A stretch of 64,000 nt of DNA from the NCBI GenBank assembly GCA_903772945.1, contig CAICTM010000032.1, forward strand, positions 1 to 64,000. Direction: 5' to 3'. Made by a program: the position numbers and the translations under genes. The DNA comes from Seminavis robusta. Taxonomy: Eukaryota > Bacillariophyta > Bacillariophyceae > Naviculales > Naviculaceae. The notes under the pieces were generated by a model. That model worked only from the letters and a program-made list of their open reading frames with translations, ran no database searches and was not told where the DNA came from. Each line of letters begins with the position of its first letter. Position 1 is the first letter of the stretch. Shown here piece by piece: positions 21,956 through 32,861 of this stretch.

Positions 21956-23475
21956 GGCTTCGTCCTGTCTTGGATCTTGTCATGGTGGTACTGTATCGCG
22001 CTGATAGCCAAGCATGGTCAAGAAGGGGGGGGGTTATAATAGGCACGTGTACATTACGACGATACCGAACCGTAGGTACCGCACAGGGGGGCGGGGGGAG
22101 GAATGGGAAGGGCAGGGTTAGAATCCACCTAGCTACCCACATCGGTTCAGAGAGGACAATAGCTGCCCGACGCGCATTTCCGAAAACGTTGCCTTCCGAA
22201 GCCAACCGCGAAAACCAAAACGTTTCGTGCTCCCCTTCCAAAGCCAACCACTAAAGCAATAAACCATGTTATCAAAGAGTCCAACCTTAACACCTTTGCT
22301 TCATTTAGTGGCATTTACAATGTTAAACAATTCCTAATTGCTTGTTGGCCTCCGAACGTTTCATGAAAACTCCGAATCTCCGATCTCCGTTCCAAAGAAG
22401 GGATCCATCCTTTCCAGAAATTGCGTTAAGTCTTTTTTGAAGCTTGCCCGGCTCTTATCGGCCAGTTCCTCACTCTTGAACCGATGTGTACCAGTAGCCA
22501 GTACGTACTATGTAGCAAAGGGCGACAGGATTAAGCAATTTTTGATACTGAAACAGGTCACCAACTGCCAATTCCCGAAAACACAGCTTTCAGGCTGTGG
22601 TAACTTTTGGTTTTGGCCTAACTAACTCTTTCATCTCTGTGAGACTCCTCAGTGCTGGGCTAGATTACACGTCCTTGTGAGACTCTGGATTGTGTGGGCA
22701 GGTGCCGTAGGTTTCGTTGCAGGTGTTGATCATTGTTTCTGGTGATTCTCAAGGTCACCTTAATATTTCTAGCTAGCTAGTCTCTCCTTGTTGCAAAGCT
22801 GGCAGTGTGGAGTCCTGAAGGTTTTGGCAGTGCTTCTGGCTCATCTTCACACTATTCCGTTGGATGTCTCTGTTATCACTGGAAAAGTAATGGTTGGGGG
22901 AAGGAGCATATCAGGGGAATATTGAGTGGGACCAAAGCAGTTGGGAATAAGGAATAGAAGGGGTCAAAATTAGCAGAAGAGTGCAAGTGCACCATTGGCA
23001 TCTCAGATGGTGTGCAGGATTCTCATGATGCCAGTCGGGATACCGTATGCGAGCCACACAAGCAGAGGTGGCGGGCACAAACATTAGCCAGGCTGAGCCA
23101 GGTATTAGCATACACCACATGGAGTAAAGGCGAGAGATAAAGGGGGCACTCTAGAGTTCCCTACTCTAGAGTCTAGTCTTGGAATCCGATAGGGACAGGC
23201 AAAGGAAAGGAAACGAAACGAAAAGGAGAAATTAGGGGCTTGATGCGATTGATGCTGTAGGATTTTGTTTTGGGGGGGACAAACTAAGTGGAGACCGGCA
23301 CAAGGGCCCCGTAAATCATGTCCCGTGTGCCAAGGTGAGATCGAGGCAGGCCACCAGACAGCAGAAGGCAAGTGGTAAAACCGTAAAGGAGGGCATGCAC
23401 CGATGCATGGCAATGTATTGAAGTCTCGCAGGACCAATTAATTAATCGGTCAGTCTAACTAATAATGTATAGAAG
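21956..23475. other. 1.5-kb intergenic region
   Basis: No gene is supported between the start of the minus-strand zinc-finger gene and the small membrane-protein gene at 23476. There are G-runs at 22024-22034 and 22086-22100 and scattered CTAGCTAG motifs near 22770. Near its right end is an 85-bp block shared with 32862-32960. No tRNA-like fold or repeat array was seen. Confidence 0.5.
23364..23450 (+). repeat. 85-bp block shared with 32.9 kb, copy 1
   Basis: The block contains GAAGGCAAG, AAAACCGTA, GAGGGCATGCA and CGATGCATGGCAATGTATTG in that order, and ends in ACCAATTAATTAATCG. The same order with small differences occurs at 32862-32960. It ends about 25 bp before the ATG at 23476, so it covers the presumed promoter/5' UTR. 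Confidence 0.8.
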
Positions 23476-24030
23476 ATGGGCAGTGACAATGAAAAGCCCA
23501 GCGGACACAAGAGATGTGGTAGTAGAGGTATAGCAATTGTTGGGGTAATCTTGGGTGGTGTGGTATTGGTTCTCTGGAGCCAAGGATCGGCTTTGTTGAA
23601 ACCGCTTTACAGCCGAGGGAAATCCAAACAACCATTGCTACGTTCCAGCAGTAGCAGTAACACCACGCTGTCACGACATGATCAATTTGCCAATGTCTAC
23701 CGAAATGCACAAGATACCTATGATACCGAACGACTACTCAGCAATGAACAGCAACAGAAAGAAGAAGAATCGGATACTACAACCCATCGGCATCATCATC
23801 CTCTGATTTGGAATAAAGCTTCCAAAGAGAAAATGAAGAAAAAGCCATTGACCCATGATTTCTACGATATCCTCAAAATGGAACAAGGACTCATGGATCA
23901 GGGATTTGCCAAACCAGATGCCTTTCATGAACTGCACAAGGAATATCTAGACATCAAGGCATACAATGCCAGACAAAAGCAAGTGAAACGACAAGTACAA
24001 AGAGCGGCTCCCCAGCGACTAACTAACTAG
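23476..24030 (+). CDS. small single-pass membrane protein, unknown
   Basis: A 184-residue protein starting at the ATG at 23476. After a short basic N-terminus (HKRCGSRG) there is one hydrophobic span at about residues 19-36 (IAIVGVILGGVVLVLW), so an N-in signal-anchor topology is likely. The rest is Ser- and Gln-rich, then His-rich (THRHHHP), then a basic region with the phrase FYDILKMEQGLMDQGFAKPDAFHELHKEYLDIKAY split by no obvious domain. I do not recognise a family. The frame is clean and there is no intron. Confidence 0.65.
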   Translation: MGSDNEKPSGHKRCGSRGIAIVGVILGGVVLVLWSQGSALLKPLYSRGKSKQPLLRSSSSSNTTLSRHDQFANVYRNAQDTYDTERLLSNEQQQKEEESDTTTHRHHHPLIWNKASKEKMKKKPLTHDFYDILKMEQGLMDQGFAKPDAFHELHKEYLDIKAYNARQKQVKRQVQRAAPQRLTN

Positions 24031-24415
24031 CCAGAAATGGAAAGAAACGGGGGTAGATAACACGAAGGAAATTCTTTAGCAGCAAGAAATCATCATCACT
24101 GGGGACCGCAGTGATGTGTGCATTGGTTGGGGTTACCGGTATCTTTAATTAAAGGTAAAAAGTGCCTCCAAAACGATCTCTTTGGTGTCGTACGGTATCG
24201 TACCTCCACGTACAATACCACCACCCACCCACCCACCACCTGCGAATCTAGCGAAAACGACAAAGGTATATACGCGGAACTAGCATGAAGTAGCAGCCTC
24301 TTGACTCCCGTACCGGTACCGGTGAGGGTATACCGGCAGTGCGTACGCTGAGCTCTGCAAATGAATGTGAACTCCAATACTTTGGCCACCAATAGTTCGG
24401 AAGTCAAACCTTCGC
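24031..24415. other. short convergent intergenic region
   Basis: This lies between the 3' ends of a plus-strand and a minus-strand gene. It holds GT-rich and CCCACC-rich low-complexity sequence and a TACCGGTACCGGT cluster near 24310. No gene is seen. Confidence 0.5.
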
Positions 24416-25099
24416 TCAGGCGGCCAGGGCAACCTCTCGCTTCCCAGCCGGTTGGCGGTTGCCACCAGCCAACCGCGCCATCCAACTTTGTGTCAACTGC
24501 ATTGTGGAGGCTGACAAATCCTTCATAAACGTGTGTCGGTCATTTTGACTCTTGGTGGCGGATTCACCTCCTTGCAGCACCCATGATTGAGGCACATTGG
24601 CGTAACTGTTGCATGGCAAGGGCTCTTCGTCTTCTTCTGCTGTCGTCGTCATGAAGCCGCAACCAAATCCCCAGTAGTCAATGCTGTCTTCAACAATATT
24701 GTCCACTCGATACCATCCCATCCATTCTTGGTTTCGTGGGATACGTCTCTTCTTCTTCGTTTGACATTTTCTTAGAACCGGTCTGGTGCTACTTGCACTA
24801 GTAGTCGGAGATTGAAACACTCCGGGCATGTCCATTCCCAACTGCTCCAGTAGTTCCTTTCGTTCGATCCATACTGGATGGATACGATTCCGGGGCTTTT
24901 GAAGCTCGACCTTGTTGTACATCAGCCATTGGTTCACCTTGGAGGGCCCGCTCCAGAATTCTTGAGGGCTGGAAAAGTTGTTGCCACCGTTCTCGGCAAT
25001 GTAATTCTCGAGAAGTGTGTAGTTTTCTTCCCACGTCAAAGACGGCGAAACCTGCCTACTAGTAGTCTGCAGCGTTGGTACCATTACAATCATCATCAT
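24416..25099 (-). CDS. hypothetical protein with a weak helicase-associated-like segment
   Basis: About 227 residues from the ATG at 25099; the open frame further upstream has no ATG. Residues 20-90 (SLTWEENYTLLENYIAENGG, then WLMYNKVELQKP and ERKELLEQLGM) have the Trp/Leu spacing of helicase-associated domains, which are seen in full in the gene at 30.5 kb, but the match is partial. A basic stretch KCQTKKKRRIPR could be a nuclear signal, followed by WMGWYRVDNIVEDSIDYWG. The C-terminus is Gln/Ser-rich. Function is unknown and the domain call is tentative. Confidence 0.5.
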   Translation of the reverse strand: MMMIVMVPTLQTTSRQVSPSLTWEENYTLLENYIAENGGNNFSSPQEFWSGPSKVNQWLMYNKVELQKPRNRIHPVWIERKELLEQLGMDMPGVFQSPTTSASSTRPVLRKCQTKKKRRIPRNQEWMGWYRVDNIVEDSIDYWGFGCGFMTTTAEEDEEPLPCNSYANVPQSWVLQGGESATKSQNDRHTFMKDLSASTMQLTQSWMARLAGGNRQPAGKREVALAA

Positions 25100-25249
25100 G
25101 GCGATTCGATTGAATTCGCTAATACCCGCAGTAGTTGTTTCAAGGAAGTTGTGGATAGAAGGAGGCAAAGTAGTTTGTGGCCAAATTGTGAGCAGCAGTC
25201 ACACAAGCAGCTCGCAAGCCCACAAGCTCGCAAGGTTCGGAGCATTGTT

Positions 25250-26760
25250 TCCCTCCTTTGCGATCCTCGGGGTTCATTTAACAGTGCAACTGGCACCTGT
25301 GAAGTATTTGGTCATGTCTTTTCTGAAGAAGATTTAAATTTGCTTTCCCTTCAAGAGCATTTGAGACTTCTTCTGTCACAGACACCATAAGCTCACCATA
25401 CCGTAGCACCTGAGCCAGGTTGCGAAAAGCACCATAACAAAATTAGCTACAAAATTAATGATACCAGATACCAGAACTCAGCCCAAGTGAGTACATGTAG
25501 ACTAGTGTAGGTACCGGTACCGGTACGTGCTCGAGTACCGTAGGTACCGGTACCAGTCCCAACAGAATCGAAATCGGTCCCAGTGAGGAGTGAGGGAGAA
25601 GCCGAAGAGCAAACACCAGTGGCGATTTGTTCAGCATTCATCTTAGCCTGGTTAGTGACGCCAAGCAAATGCCAAGCAGGACGGACACAACTTGGGCTAG
25701 TAGCATGGCAACCAACCTATTGAAGGAGGAGGGAGCACTGGTCACACGGTCACGCACGGTTTGGCGCTCTGTTGGATGCCTCATTGCAATCCATAAAGTT
25801 CACTAAGTTTGTACTGGCACCGGTGAAGTATTTAGTCATGATCTCAAGAGGTCGTCCTTGTCCATCCTTGGTGTACACTTGGAGAAAGTCTTCATTTCTG
25901 GTATTAGGGCAAATGGGCAAATTGATAGACAGGCTCATGGGTACACACCCTTCCTTGTCAAGACTTGATCACGAAAGCTAAGATCCATCATTCGCATAAC
26001 ACCCCTATTCAACACTTGGACACTAGCAATGCCAATCAAACTTTTTGTCCTTTTACAACCCTCATTTTGGTCACAAGAATCAGAGTTTACTGTGCATTCC
26101 CTCTTGATACCCTTGTAAGATGAGGCAGCATTTGAATTGTGACAACATTCGTTTTTGGGGGGCACTCCGAGTCTGCTTTGTACACCATGGAATGTGAAGT
26201 TGTTCTCCCTCTCCAGCCCAGTCTGGAATATCAGCTCTGCAATTACCAATGTCTTCCAGCCTCCGGCGTGTTTCATTACCATTCTCTGGTGCCTCTTCTG
26301 CCGGAAGACCAAGTATGTAGCTCATCATCGGCACCATTTAGATTGTCAAGCAGGTTTAATAGTTTCAAATAGGTTTCCTCAATTGTCTTGTATCTCTTCG
26401 AAATATTTTTTGACTGCAGATACAAACATTTATGCCATTCTCACATTTTTTCAAGGCGTTCATCAGAAGGTCAAAGAGTCCTTCAAGGTCCCCTTCAAGC
26501 TTGGAGATCATCTCAATATCTTTCGAGCGTGTTTCCATAGCTTTCATCTGGCCCAAGTTGTTTTACAAGCTCGCATTCATACATACTTGTTGATCGGGGT
26601 TGCAGCCACATCCAGAATATGCAGAAACTCTTAAAATTGGTTCGCCACCATCGCTCGCTTTGATAGATTCGATTCTTACTTCAGCGACTTGGCGGTGAGG
26701 TTCAGCAAGTCATCCATTTATGAGCCACATGATCATGCAACTGGGCTGGGATGTTCTCGT
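25250..26760 (-). pseudogene. decayed gene fragments, Cys-rich secreted type (tentative)
   Basis: Minus-strand pieces in different frames look like parts of one protein: ASDGGEPILRVSAYSGCGC near 26640, SKLEGDLEGLFDLLMNALKK near 26500, a segment with WAGEGEQLHIPWCT near 26220, and NEDFLQVYTKDGQGRP near 25870. The last is followed by MTKYFTGAS. A second, shorter copy of TKYFTGAS lies near 25310-25290, suggesting a partial duplication. Some frame changes could be introns, but I could not find a full set of GT-AG joins. I do not recognise the family. It is a host gene remnant or a poorly resolved spliced gene. Confidence 0.3.
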
Positions 26761-27856
26761 TCGGGCCATCAGCTGCTTCTTAGGCTCCATCGTGTCCATG
26801 GATACCAGTACCGGTACATCACAGCACCAAAGTCAGAATGATAATCATTGACCTCGACACTGGTAAATGTATCAATGCAATGACAGGCCCAAAACGGTTC
26901 TTCCAGTTCCAATTTCGCGTCGTTCATCATGCCACAAACCAGTCGAGTTAGCTGTCGACTGTCGAGCTCGAGGTTGCCAATTGCCAAAGAGGGTGACAAC
27001 TACATGTGCTGTTCCGTACGAAACAGTACAGTAGCTTATCGGTACCGGTAGCTAAATCTGCAGCAGTGTAAATACTTGCTTCAAGGGTTCAAGGGTTCAC
27101 GCGTTCAACCCGGGTTCAAGGTTCAAGGAACATCCCTGATGAATGATGAAGAAAAAGGAAATAATGGGCTAGTTCGCCTCTTCGAAGAAGTTCGAAGTTC
27201 GGAGGTCAACGCAAAGCATTTCTGTGACATTCTCTAGATTTAATAACATCACTTCCCCGTGTTGAAGTAGTGGTATGTACGTATGTACCTCGGTAAAAAG
27301 GCTTTTGAACAAGAGAGTCGAGTCGAGCCTACCAGCCATCAATTAATAGTCTACCGGTACCTCTAGCTAGAGTACCGCTACTCAGTAGGGGTCTACTGAG
27401 AGGTACGCAGTAGTACGCAGTCTTTATCGACCTTTCGCTTCGTTCTGGAATCTTTCTGGGGATAAAGATTTATTCAATGCTTTTTGGGGTGTGGACAGTG
27501 GTTAAAGACAGTACCAGGTACTGTGGGCTGTGGCGAGTGAAGAGGCATAGGGGCTGTACCGGTACTGTAACTTACTTAGTATGAATCCCCCGCTTTGGCA
27601 CCGGTACCGGTTTTCTGGCTACAAGTAAATCTGCACTGACCACTACAATTCGGAGGGACGCTGGCTGTCGAAAGAGCGACTGAGGCAAAACAGACAAAGT
27701 ATTTCCGATTGATATGGCGGTGACAAGCAGTTGCATGGCATGGGCGACCATACTCTTGTGGCATTACATCCTCAGCACCACTACCGGTAGTAGCAGTGTT
27801 TCTTCCTGTTTGTTTCCTTGCGCACCTCCCATCCCCTCCTAACCAAGTAGTCTAGA
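26761..27856. other. 1.1-kb intergenic region, repeat-rich
   Basis: No gene is supported. Features seen are GGTTCAA/TTCAAGG short tandem units at about 27080-27125, and many TACCGGTACC palindromes (26806, 27030, 27350, 27550, 27600, 27785). The promoter of the plus-strand gene at 27857 should lie at the right end. Confidence 0.5.
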
Positions 27857-28693
27857 ATGAGCAATAAGGCAGATCTCTCGTCCCACCATGTCGAAGACCA
27901 AGGAGCGGAAGACGACGACCTAGATCTGCTACGGGAGATTGTCGAGATCAGGCTGGAACAACACCGGCCTGGCAAAAAAGATACCCTGACGGAGTTGCAA
28001 TCACCAGCAGAGACTGATGATAAGAAAGCTCATCCGCAAATGCCACCAAGGAGCAAGGATGAGAAAGTACACCCGGCAGATGAAAACAAGAAGACAGATG
28101 AAATACTCGCAAATGTAAGCCCTCGTCGCCAAGATTGTTCGAGCAGTCAGCTATTACGCACCAAGGGACAAGAAATGCAATCTGAAGACGATTGTCAAAA
28201 CGCTACAGAGGACTACCTGGATCTGGAAGCCGGTCGTCTAGAACAAAAGCTGTTCTCGACTGGTGCCGTCATGGAAAGCGTGCCAGGAGCATTTGCAGAA
28301 GGACCACAACTGTCGAGCTCCAATGCGGATGGCGCAGATACCGGTATTGCGTCTTCCGCAGAAGCTAACCCTACTGTCGAGCAGCGCCGCCAAACCGTCA
28401 CTATGGATGGAGACCATCCATTTCTTGAGGCTACCCCCGTGTTGGACGACTATGATGCTGCCAACATTATGGAAGAAGCCCAGCCTGTGGATATGGAAGC
28501 TAGACGGAAACATGAACGGGAGTTGCAGGGAAAGCAACGTTTTCGGAAAATTGCCCTATCTATATTGATTGCTGCGGGAATGGTAGTCATTGTTGGTTTT
28601 CTTGCCGGCCTCTTCCTGGGTCGGCGAGACAACAACAGTGGTGCACCCGTGCTAGTAGTGTTTGTGGACACAATGTCGCCCACGGCAGTGTGA
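27857..28693 (+). pseudogene. truncated LRR-family membrane protein (N-terminal half only)
   Basis: A 278-residue frame from the ATG at 27857. It matches the non-LRR half of its neighbours: a polar acidic N-terminal region, the family signature VPGAFAEGPQ (compare VPGAHAVQ in the gene at 10.1 kb), and a membrane span at about residues 234-255 (IALSILIAAGMVVIVGFLAGLFL). It stops just after the span at SPTAV, where relatives go on to a stalk, cap and LRRs. About 950 bp further on, broken cap and LRR sequence resumes (29640-30395). It was therefore probably a full LRR gene that was split or decayed. The short product could still be made, because its own frame is intact. Confidence 0.7.
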
Positions 28694-29639
28694 TAACACT
28701 ATTCTCAATAAAATAACCTGCTGCATTTCCCTACAGTAACAGTACCTAAAAGTTTAGAACAACCATTGCTACCGGTACCGTTACCGATGGCTACAACCAT
28801 AGATTGGCGACCCTTGGATTGATTGAATCGGTGAGACAGCAAAAAGTACCTGTGTTACGAGGATGCTCAGGGTCCACTTGCTTGTTGAGTTCTGTACATG
28901 TGCAGTACTTCGCGCCCAGGTGGACCAACCGCCAATGATTGCTTTACCACTCAGCGAGCAGTTAGCTGGTTTAGCCGTTTAGCTACATCTGACATCTGAA
29001 GCATCTGAAAACCTAACGTACTATTAATAGCTACCGGTAGCTAGTAGCAGCAATGGGCTGTTTCAGCTGTTTCGTCTGGTTTCTGAACAAATTCAACAGT
29101 TACTGATGAATGATCCGATGAATGTTAAATCTCAATTCTTAAAATGAATTAAGGATTTCATTGCAGCAAATGCCAGGCTCGTGTTTTCGTTTTTTACGCG
29201 ATCGGTATTTTGAGTCAGTCGTGACAGGTTTTAAAGCCATTCCAAAATTGGTCCCGTCAGGTCAAAATTGGTCCCCAGATGTCAAAATTGGTCCCCAGAG
29301 GTCAAAATTGGTCCCGTACGTACAGCTGTACCCCATACGGTACGGTACCGTAGAGCCGTACCCCCGACAAAAATGAAGACGAAACCGACTGACTGATGGA
29401 AAACACAACCAATTGCAACAAGGGAGCACGAGCTTAGTTATTAGGCCCAGGGAACGCCATTGTTTTCTGCCCATTGGCTTTGTGTCTTGCTTCTTTCGAA
29501 TTCAGGGCTGGCAGTTGTTTCAGCTTTCCTGGTGGGGTTCGGTCTCGGATCTCGGACAAGGCACACACCAAGAAGAATCTTTTCTTTGGTAGGTGCCGCC
29601 ATATCGCCCAAATGGCTCCAAAAGGGGGGGGCGTCTGCC
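28694..29639. other. spacer inside a broken LRR gene
   Basis: This stretch lies between the N-terminal and LRR parts of the broken gene. It contains a four-unit 20-bp tandem repeat at 29243-29320 and TACCGGTA palindromes, and no coding motif. At about 950 bp it is far longer than the 50-130-bp introns in neighbouring genes, so an inserted or expanded sequence is more likely than an intron. Confidence 0.5.
29243..29320 (+). repeat. 20-bp tandem repeat, four units
   Basis: Four consecutive units start CAAAATTGGTCCC and vary at the end (GTCAGGT, CAGATGT, CAGAGGT, GTACG). The units line up without gaps. The array has no coding sense in the surrounding context. Confidence 0.85.
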
Positions 29640-30395
29640 GTTCCTTCCGATGCCGTGGCTGATCTTTGGCTAACCTCCAAACCACACTTTGGAGAGCTTA
29701 TAGACATCCCATCATCTCCTCAAACTCAAGCCTTCAATTGATCGTTGGACCAAAAGGACTTTGGCACAATGAAGGCATGGTGGAACCAACAGCTCTTCGC
29801 GATGGTCAAGTTCTTATGTATTCCAATTGGCCTCAAAGGATCCGCCAAGACTGGGCGCTCGATCCGTTTGGGAAACAACTTGCCATCAAGACGAGTCGAG
29901 TCTCCAGTTGTTGTCGGATCTAGAACGCATTTGGATCTTTGTCGCAACTCCACAAACTCTCGGAGCTGCGAGCCACCTTCGTGTCTTGGAGGAAACCAGA
30001 ACTCTCTCACATGTACAAGCTTGCCTTCCTGGTGCTTGGCGGCAATCGAGAGATTCAAGGCTTCATACCCAGCGGCTTTTGGTCGTATCGACAACCTGCC
30101 AGTGCTGGATCTTTCAAACTTGTCTCTGAAGGGAACAATCCCTGATAACCTCCGCGAGAGCGGCTGGCATGGGCGTTTTGAATCTAGTCAACAATTGATT
30201 GACTCGGCTTTGAGAATGGGGATCGAGATACCGAAGGAACTCTGTGCCCTTCAGGATGATGCTTGGTTTGAGTTCGAAGCGCAAACATCTAGGAAGAAGG
30301 TGGATACATGTACGAGCAGGGATCTCCCTGCCAATTGCAGTTTGATTGTACGGGAGAGGGAGGCCTGTGTGGACGGTTGCTCTCCCTGTGGTTAG
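29640..30395 (+). pseudogene. broken LRR ectodomain
   Basis: Cap-region sequence IPSSPQTQAFN (compare PPSPQSQAYNW in the intact gene at 13.5 kb) is followed by LRR pieces in different frames: LSQLHKLSELRATFVSW, LAFLVLGGNREIQGFIPSGF, then LPVLDLSNLSLKGTIPDNL. A family-type Cys-rich end follows (CSLIVREREACVDGCSPCG). There is an in-frame stop directly after QTQAFN and at least two changes of frame, with no plausible GT-AG introns to explain them. It is a host pseudogene, most likely the other half of the truncated gene at 27857-28693. Confidence 0.65.
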
Positions 30396-30535
30396 AATAT
30401 TGGTTACATGGTGCTGAGGACATGGTTTTTTCGTGCGCTAGTATACTTAGCAGAGGATAGCTAGCTATTAGTTAAGCTACGGAGAAAGTAATATTGCCCT
30501 CAGTCCAATTTCAAGAATCATACCGGTAGGGCCCT

Positions 30536-31654
30536 TCAAATTCCGATAGCGGTTTCCAGGGCACCCACGCGCTCAAGCAAGGATGCTTCCGGAGGAAACA
30601 TCAAGCCGAGATCTTTCGACAACAGACTGATGCGATGATGGGTTGGTTGCTTTGAAAACTCACTGCCCTCTGGCAATCCCAGCGTTTTCTCGATTCTTGT
30701 GAGCCTCGGCAGAATCCCGGTCCCATCATCTCGTTGCGGAACTTCAGCCGGAGATTGCTCCACTACCACGACCTCGTCGTCCTCCTCCTTGATAGCTTGC
30801 ACGCCTTCCTTGATCTCTACCACTGGCACTTGTTCTTCCTCAGATGGAGCATCCACGTTCACCTTCTCCTCACCTTCTTCCTCCCTGGTCACTTGCGCTT
30901 GCTGAGATGGCCTCTCATTGGAAGACACTTGCACTTTAGATGGACGAGTCACCACCGTCGCCTCCTTGTCATCCTCCTCCTCCTTGATCGCTTGAACTTC
31001 GTGAGGTGCTCCCTCATGGGGAGGCAAGGAGGCTTCAGATGGATCAGTCGCCACCACCACTGCCTCATCTTCTGAAGCCACTTTCTTTTCGACTTGCGAT
31101 GTGACTTCTTCCTCCTGATGTTCTGAAGTGTGTGGTTCACCAGCACGACGCTTTTTGGCGGAAGGAGCCTTATGGTTCGCGAATCTCTTTTTGGATGTTG
31201 CTGCATAGGAGGAAGAGTTGCCATATCCCGACCAGATGAAGCCTAACTCTTCTAGCTTGCCAATTCGCTCATCAGAGAGCTTTCTGTAATTTCTTCGTTG
31301 ATAAGAGACCCACTTGCTCAGGTTTTGGAGTTCTCCTGCTTTCCTTGAGCTTTGCATTGCCACATTGCAGTGCCCATTTTCCTTGTGAAACTCTTGCAAG
31401 TTAGTGAACATTTGATTCCATTTTTCTTCGTGCACATTCCAGGTGAATCCAAGGGCATCAAGATCATCCTTTCTTTCACGCGACAGCTTCTTCTGAAGAC
31501 ATCTCTGATAAGCTACAAACCTACCAAGTTCTGTAATCATCCCATCGCTGTCTTTCAATGGAACTTTGCAGTGTCCATGCTGACGTTGGAACTCCTTGAG
31601 TTGATTCATTTTGGCACTCCATCCCTTATTATTGCGATCTTGTGGCCGGCCCAT
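30536..31654 (-). CDS. helicase-associated (HA) domain protein
   Basis: A 372-residue protein from the ATG at 31654. Two helicase-associated domains stand in tandem at about residues 4-66 and 70-138. Each shows the pattern W-x(10)-Y/F-x-x-x-x-G-H-C, then L-x-x-W/F-V-x-x-Q-R, ending in LGF-x-W (KWVSYQRRNYRKL and KLEELGFIW in the second). Such domains are common in diatom nuclear proteins and are thought to bind nucleic acid. A basic stretch (KKRFANHKAPSAKKRR) looks like a nuclear signal. The central part is acidic and repetitive, with the phrase VQAIKEE(E/D)DD occurring twice, and the last 70 residues may form a coiled coil. There is no helicase core. Regulatory or chromatin function is inference. 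Confidence 0.85.
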   Translation of the reverse strand: MGRPQDRNNKGWSAKMNQLKEFQRQHGHCKVPLKDSDGMITELGRFVAYQRCLQKKLSRERKDDLDALGFTWNVHEEKWNQMFTNLQEFHKENGHCNVAMQSSRKAGELQNLSKWVSYQRRNYRKLSDERIGKLEELGFIWSGYGNSSSYAATSKKRFANHKAPSAKKRRAGEPHTSEHQEEEVTSQVEKKVASEDEAVVVATDPSEASLPPHEGAPHEVQAIKEEEDDKEATVVTRPSKVQVSSNERPSQQAQVTREEEGEEKVNVDAPSEEEQVPVVEIKEGVQAIKEEDDEVVVVEQSPAEVPQRDDGTGILPRLTRIEKTLGLPEGSEFSKQPTHHRISLLSKDLGLMFPPEASLLERVGALETAIGI

Positions 31655-32204
31655 GTTGAAGAACAACGAAACAATAACCAGGCACTTTGAAACTACAAGG
31701 GGCTAGGTACCAGGTAGCAGGTTTTAAAAATAAATGAACTCTACAAACGGAAAAATTGCAGCTCGCTTTCAAAATGCTATGGGTCTACCGGTATCTACAC
31801 GTGTACTGTCACAGCTACATGTATTGACTGAGCTCGTATCATAGCTTGGAGTTGGCCTTGTTTGGGGCAAAGTGCTTAGCTTTGCCGCCTGCAAGCATTC
31901 AAAATGTCACGGTGAGTCTCCACGCTCACAAGCTCAAAGGTTCCAAACGGACATCGTGGAAGTGTGAAGACTACCGGTACATATTCGATCAATCATTCGG
32001 ATGAATCTTCGATCATTCAATCCTCCCCGTATTTTCCTTTTTAATTGCCTCTGTTTCAGTAAAATTACTTATTTAATTTTTAACCTGCTTTGATCAAATC
32101 GTTAGTTAAAGGGGGGTTTACTAGTACAGTACAATGACATTGTACCGGTACCTTTGTTGCCAACCAGTACCAGCACTAGTACTGTACCTTTCTTTTCTTT
32201 TTAC

Positions 32205-32309
32205 AGGGGGTTTAGAGCAGGGAAATTCTCTACGGAAGCCAGCCGTGGCAAGGCTTAACAAAAGCAAAGAACAGTCGAAATTCAGGACTAGGTTCTGTGG
32301 GATCAGGGG
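32205..32309 (+). repeat. 100-bp direct repeat, copy 1
   Basis: Begins GGGGGTTTAGAGCAGGGAAA and ends GTTCTGTGGGATCAGGGG. The second copy at 32685-32784 has the same ends with about ten differences and one 5-bp length difference. A 375-bp spacer lies between them. Confidence 0.85.
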
Positions 32310-32684
32310 CAAGGAACTCAGGACCATTACGGGGGCAAATGGTTTGGCTTTGCGAGATCCACGGAGACATAAATGGGTAGCTTTCACAAGGGCAATTGAG
32401 ATATGGGTCTGTATGAAGAACATCATTTGAGAGTAGGAAAATTGAGTTTTGGAGGCAGTAGCAGAAGCAAGGCGTTGTAAGAGAGTCTTGGCTTGGGGGG
32501 CAAGCATGCCATCCACAGAAACAACAAAGGGATGGAAGGAAGCGCGATTGGAGTCGCACGCTTCAATATTTGGACATTTTGTCGCGTTCTTGTTGGGTTA
32601 AAGCTTTGATGGGATCTTTATAATATTGTTCCTTTCACGTAATCCCCCTTATAGTTATTTATTATTTATTTTTATTATGAATAA

Positions 32685-32784
32685 GGGGGGTTTAGAGTAG
32701 GGTAATTATCTATGGAAGCCAGCCGGGGCCAGGCTTAAGCAAAGAACAGGCGATATTCAGGACTAGGTTCTGTGGGATCAGGGG
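32685..32784 (+). repeat. 100-bp direct repeat, copy 2
   Basis: This copy is flanked on both sides by AT-rich sequence containing TTTTTATTATNNATTA, which may reflect the target or a duplicated flank. It could be part of a small non-autonomous element or a local segmental duplication. No coding sequence lies between the copies. Confidence 0.8.
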
Positions 32785-32861
32785 TTTTATTTTTATTATT
32801 CATTATGCTGCAAGAGGCACAATACTAGCTAGCTAGTACCAGTGGTAACCACAAATCGAAA

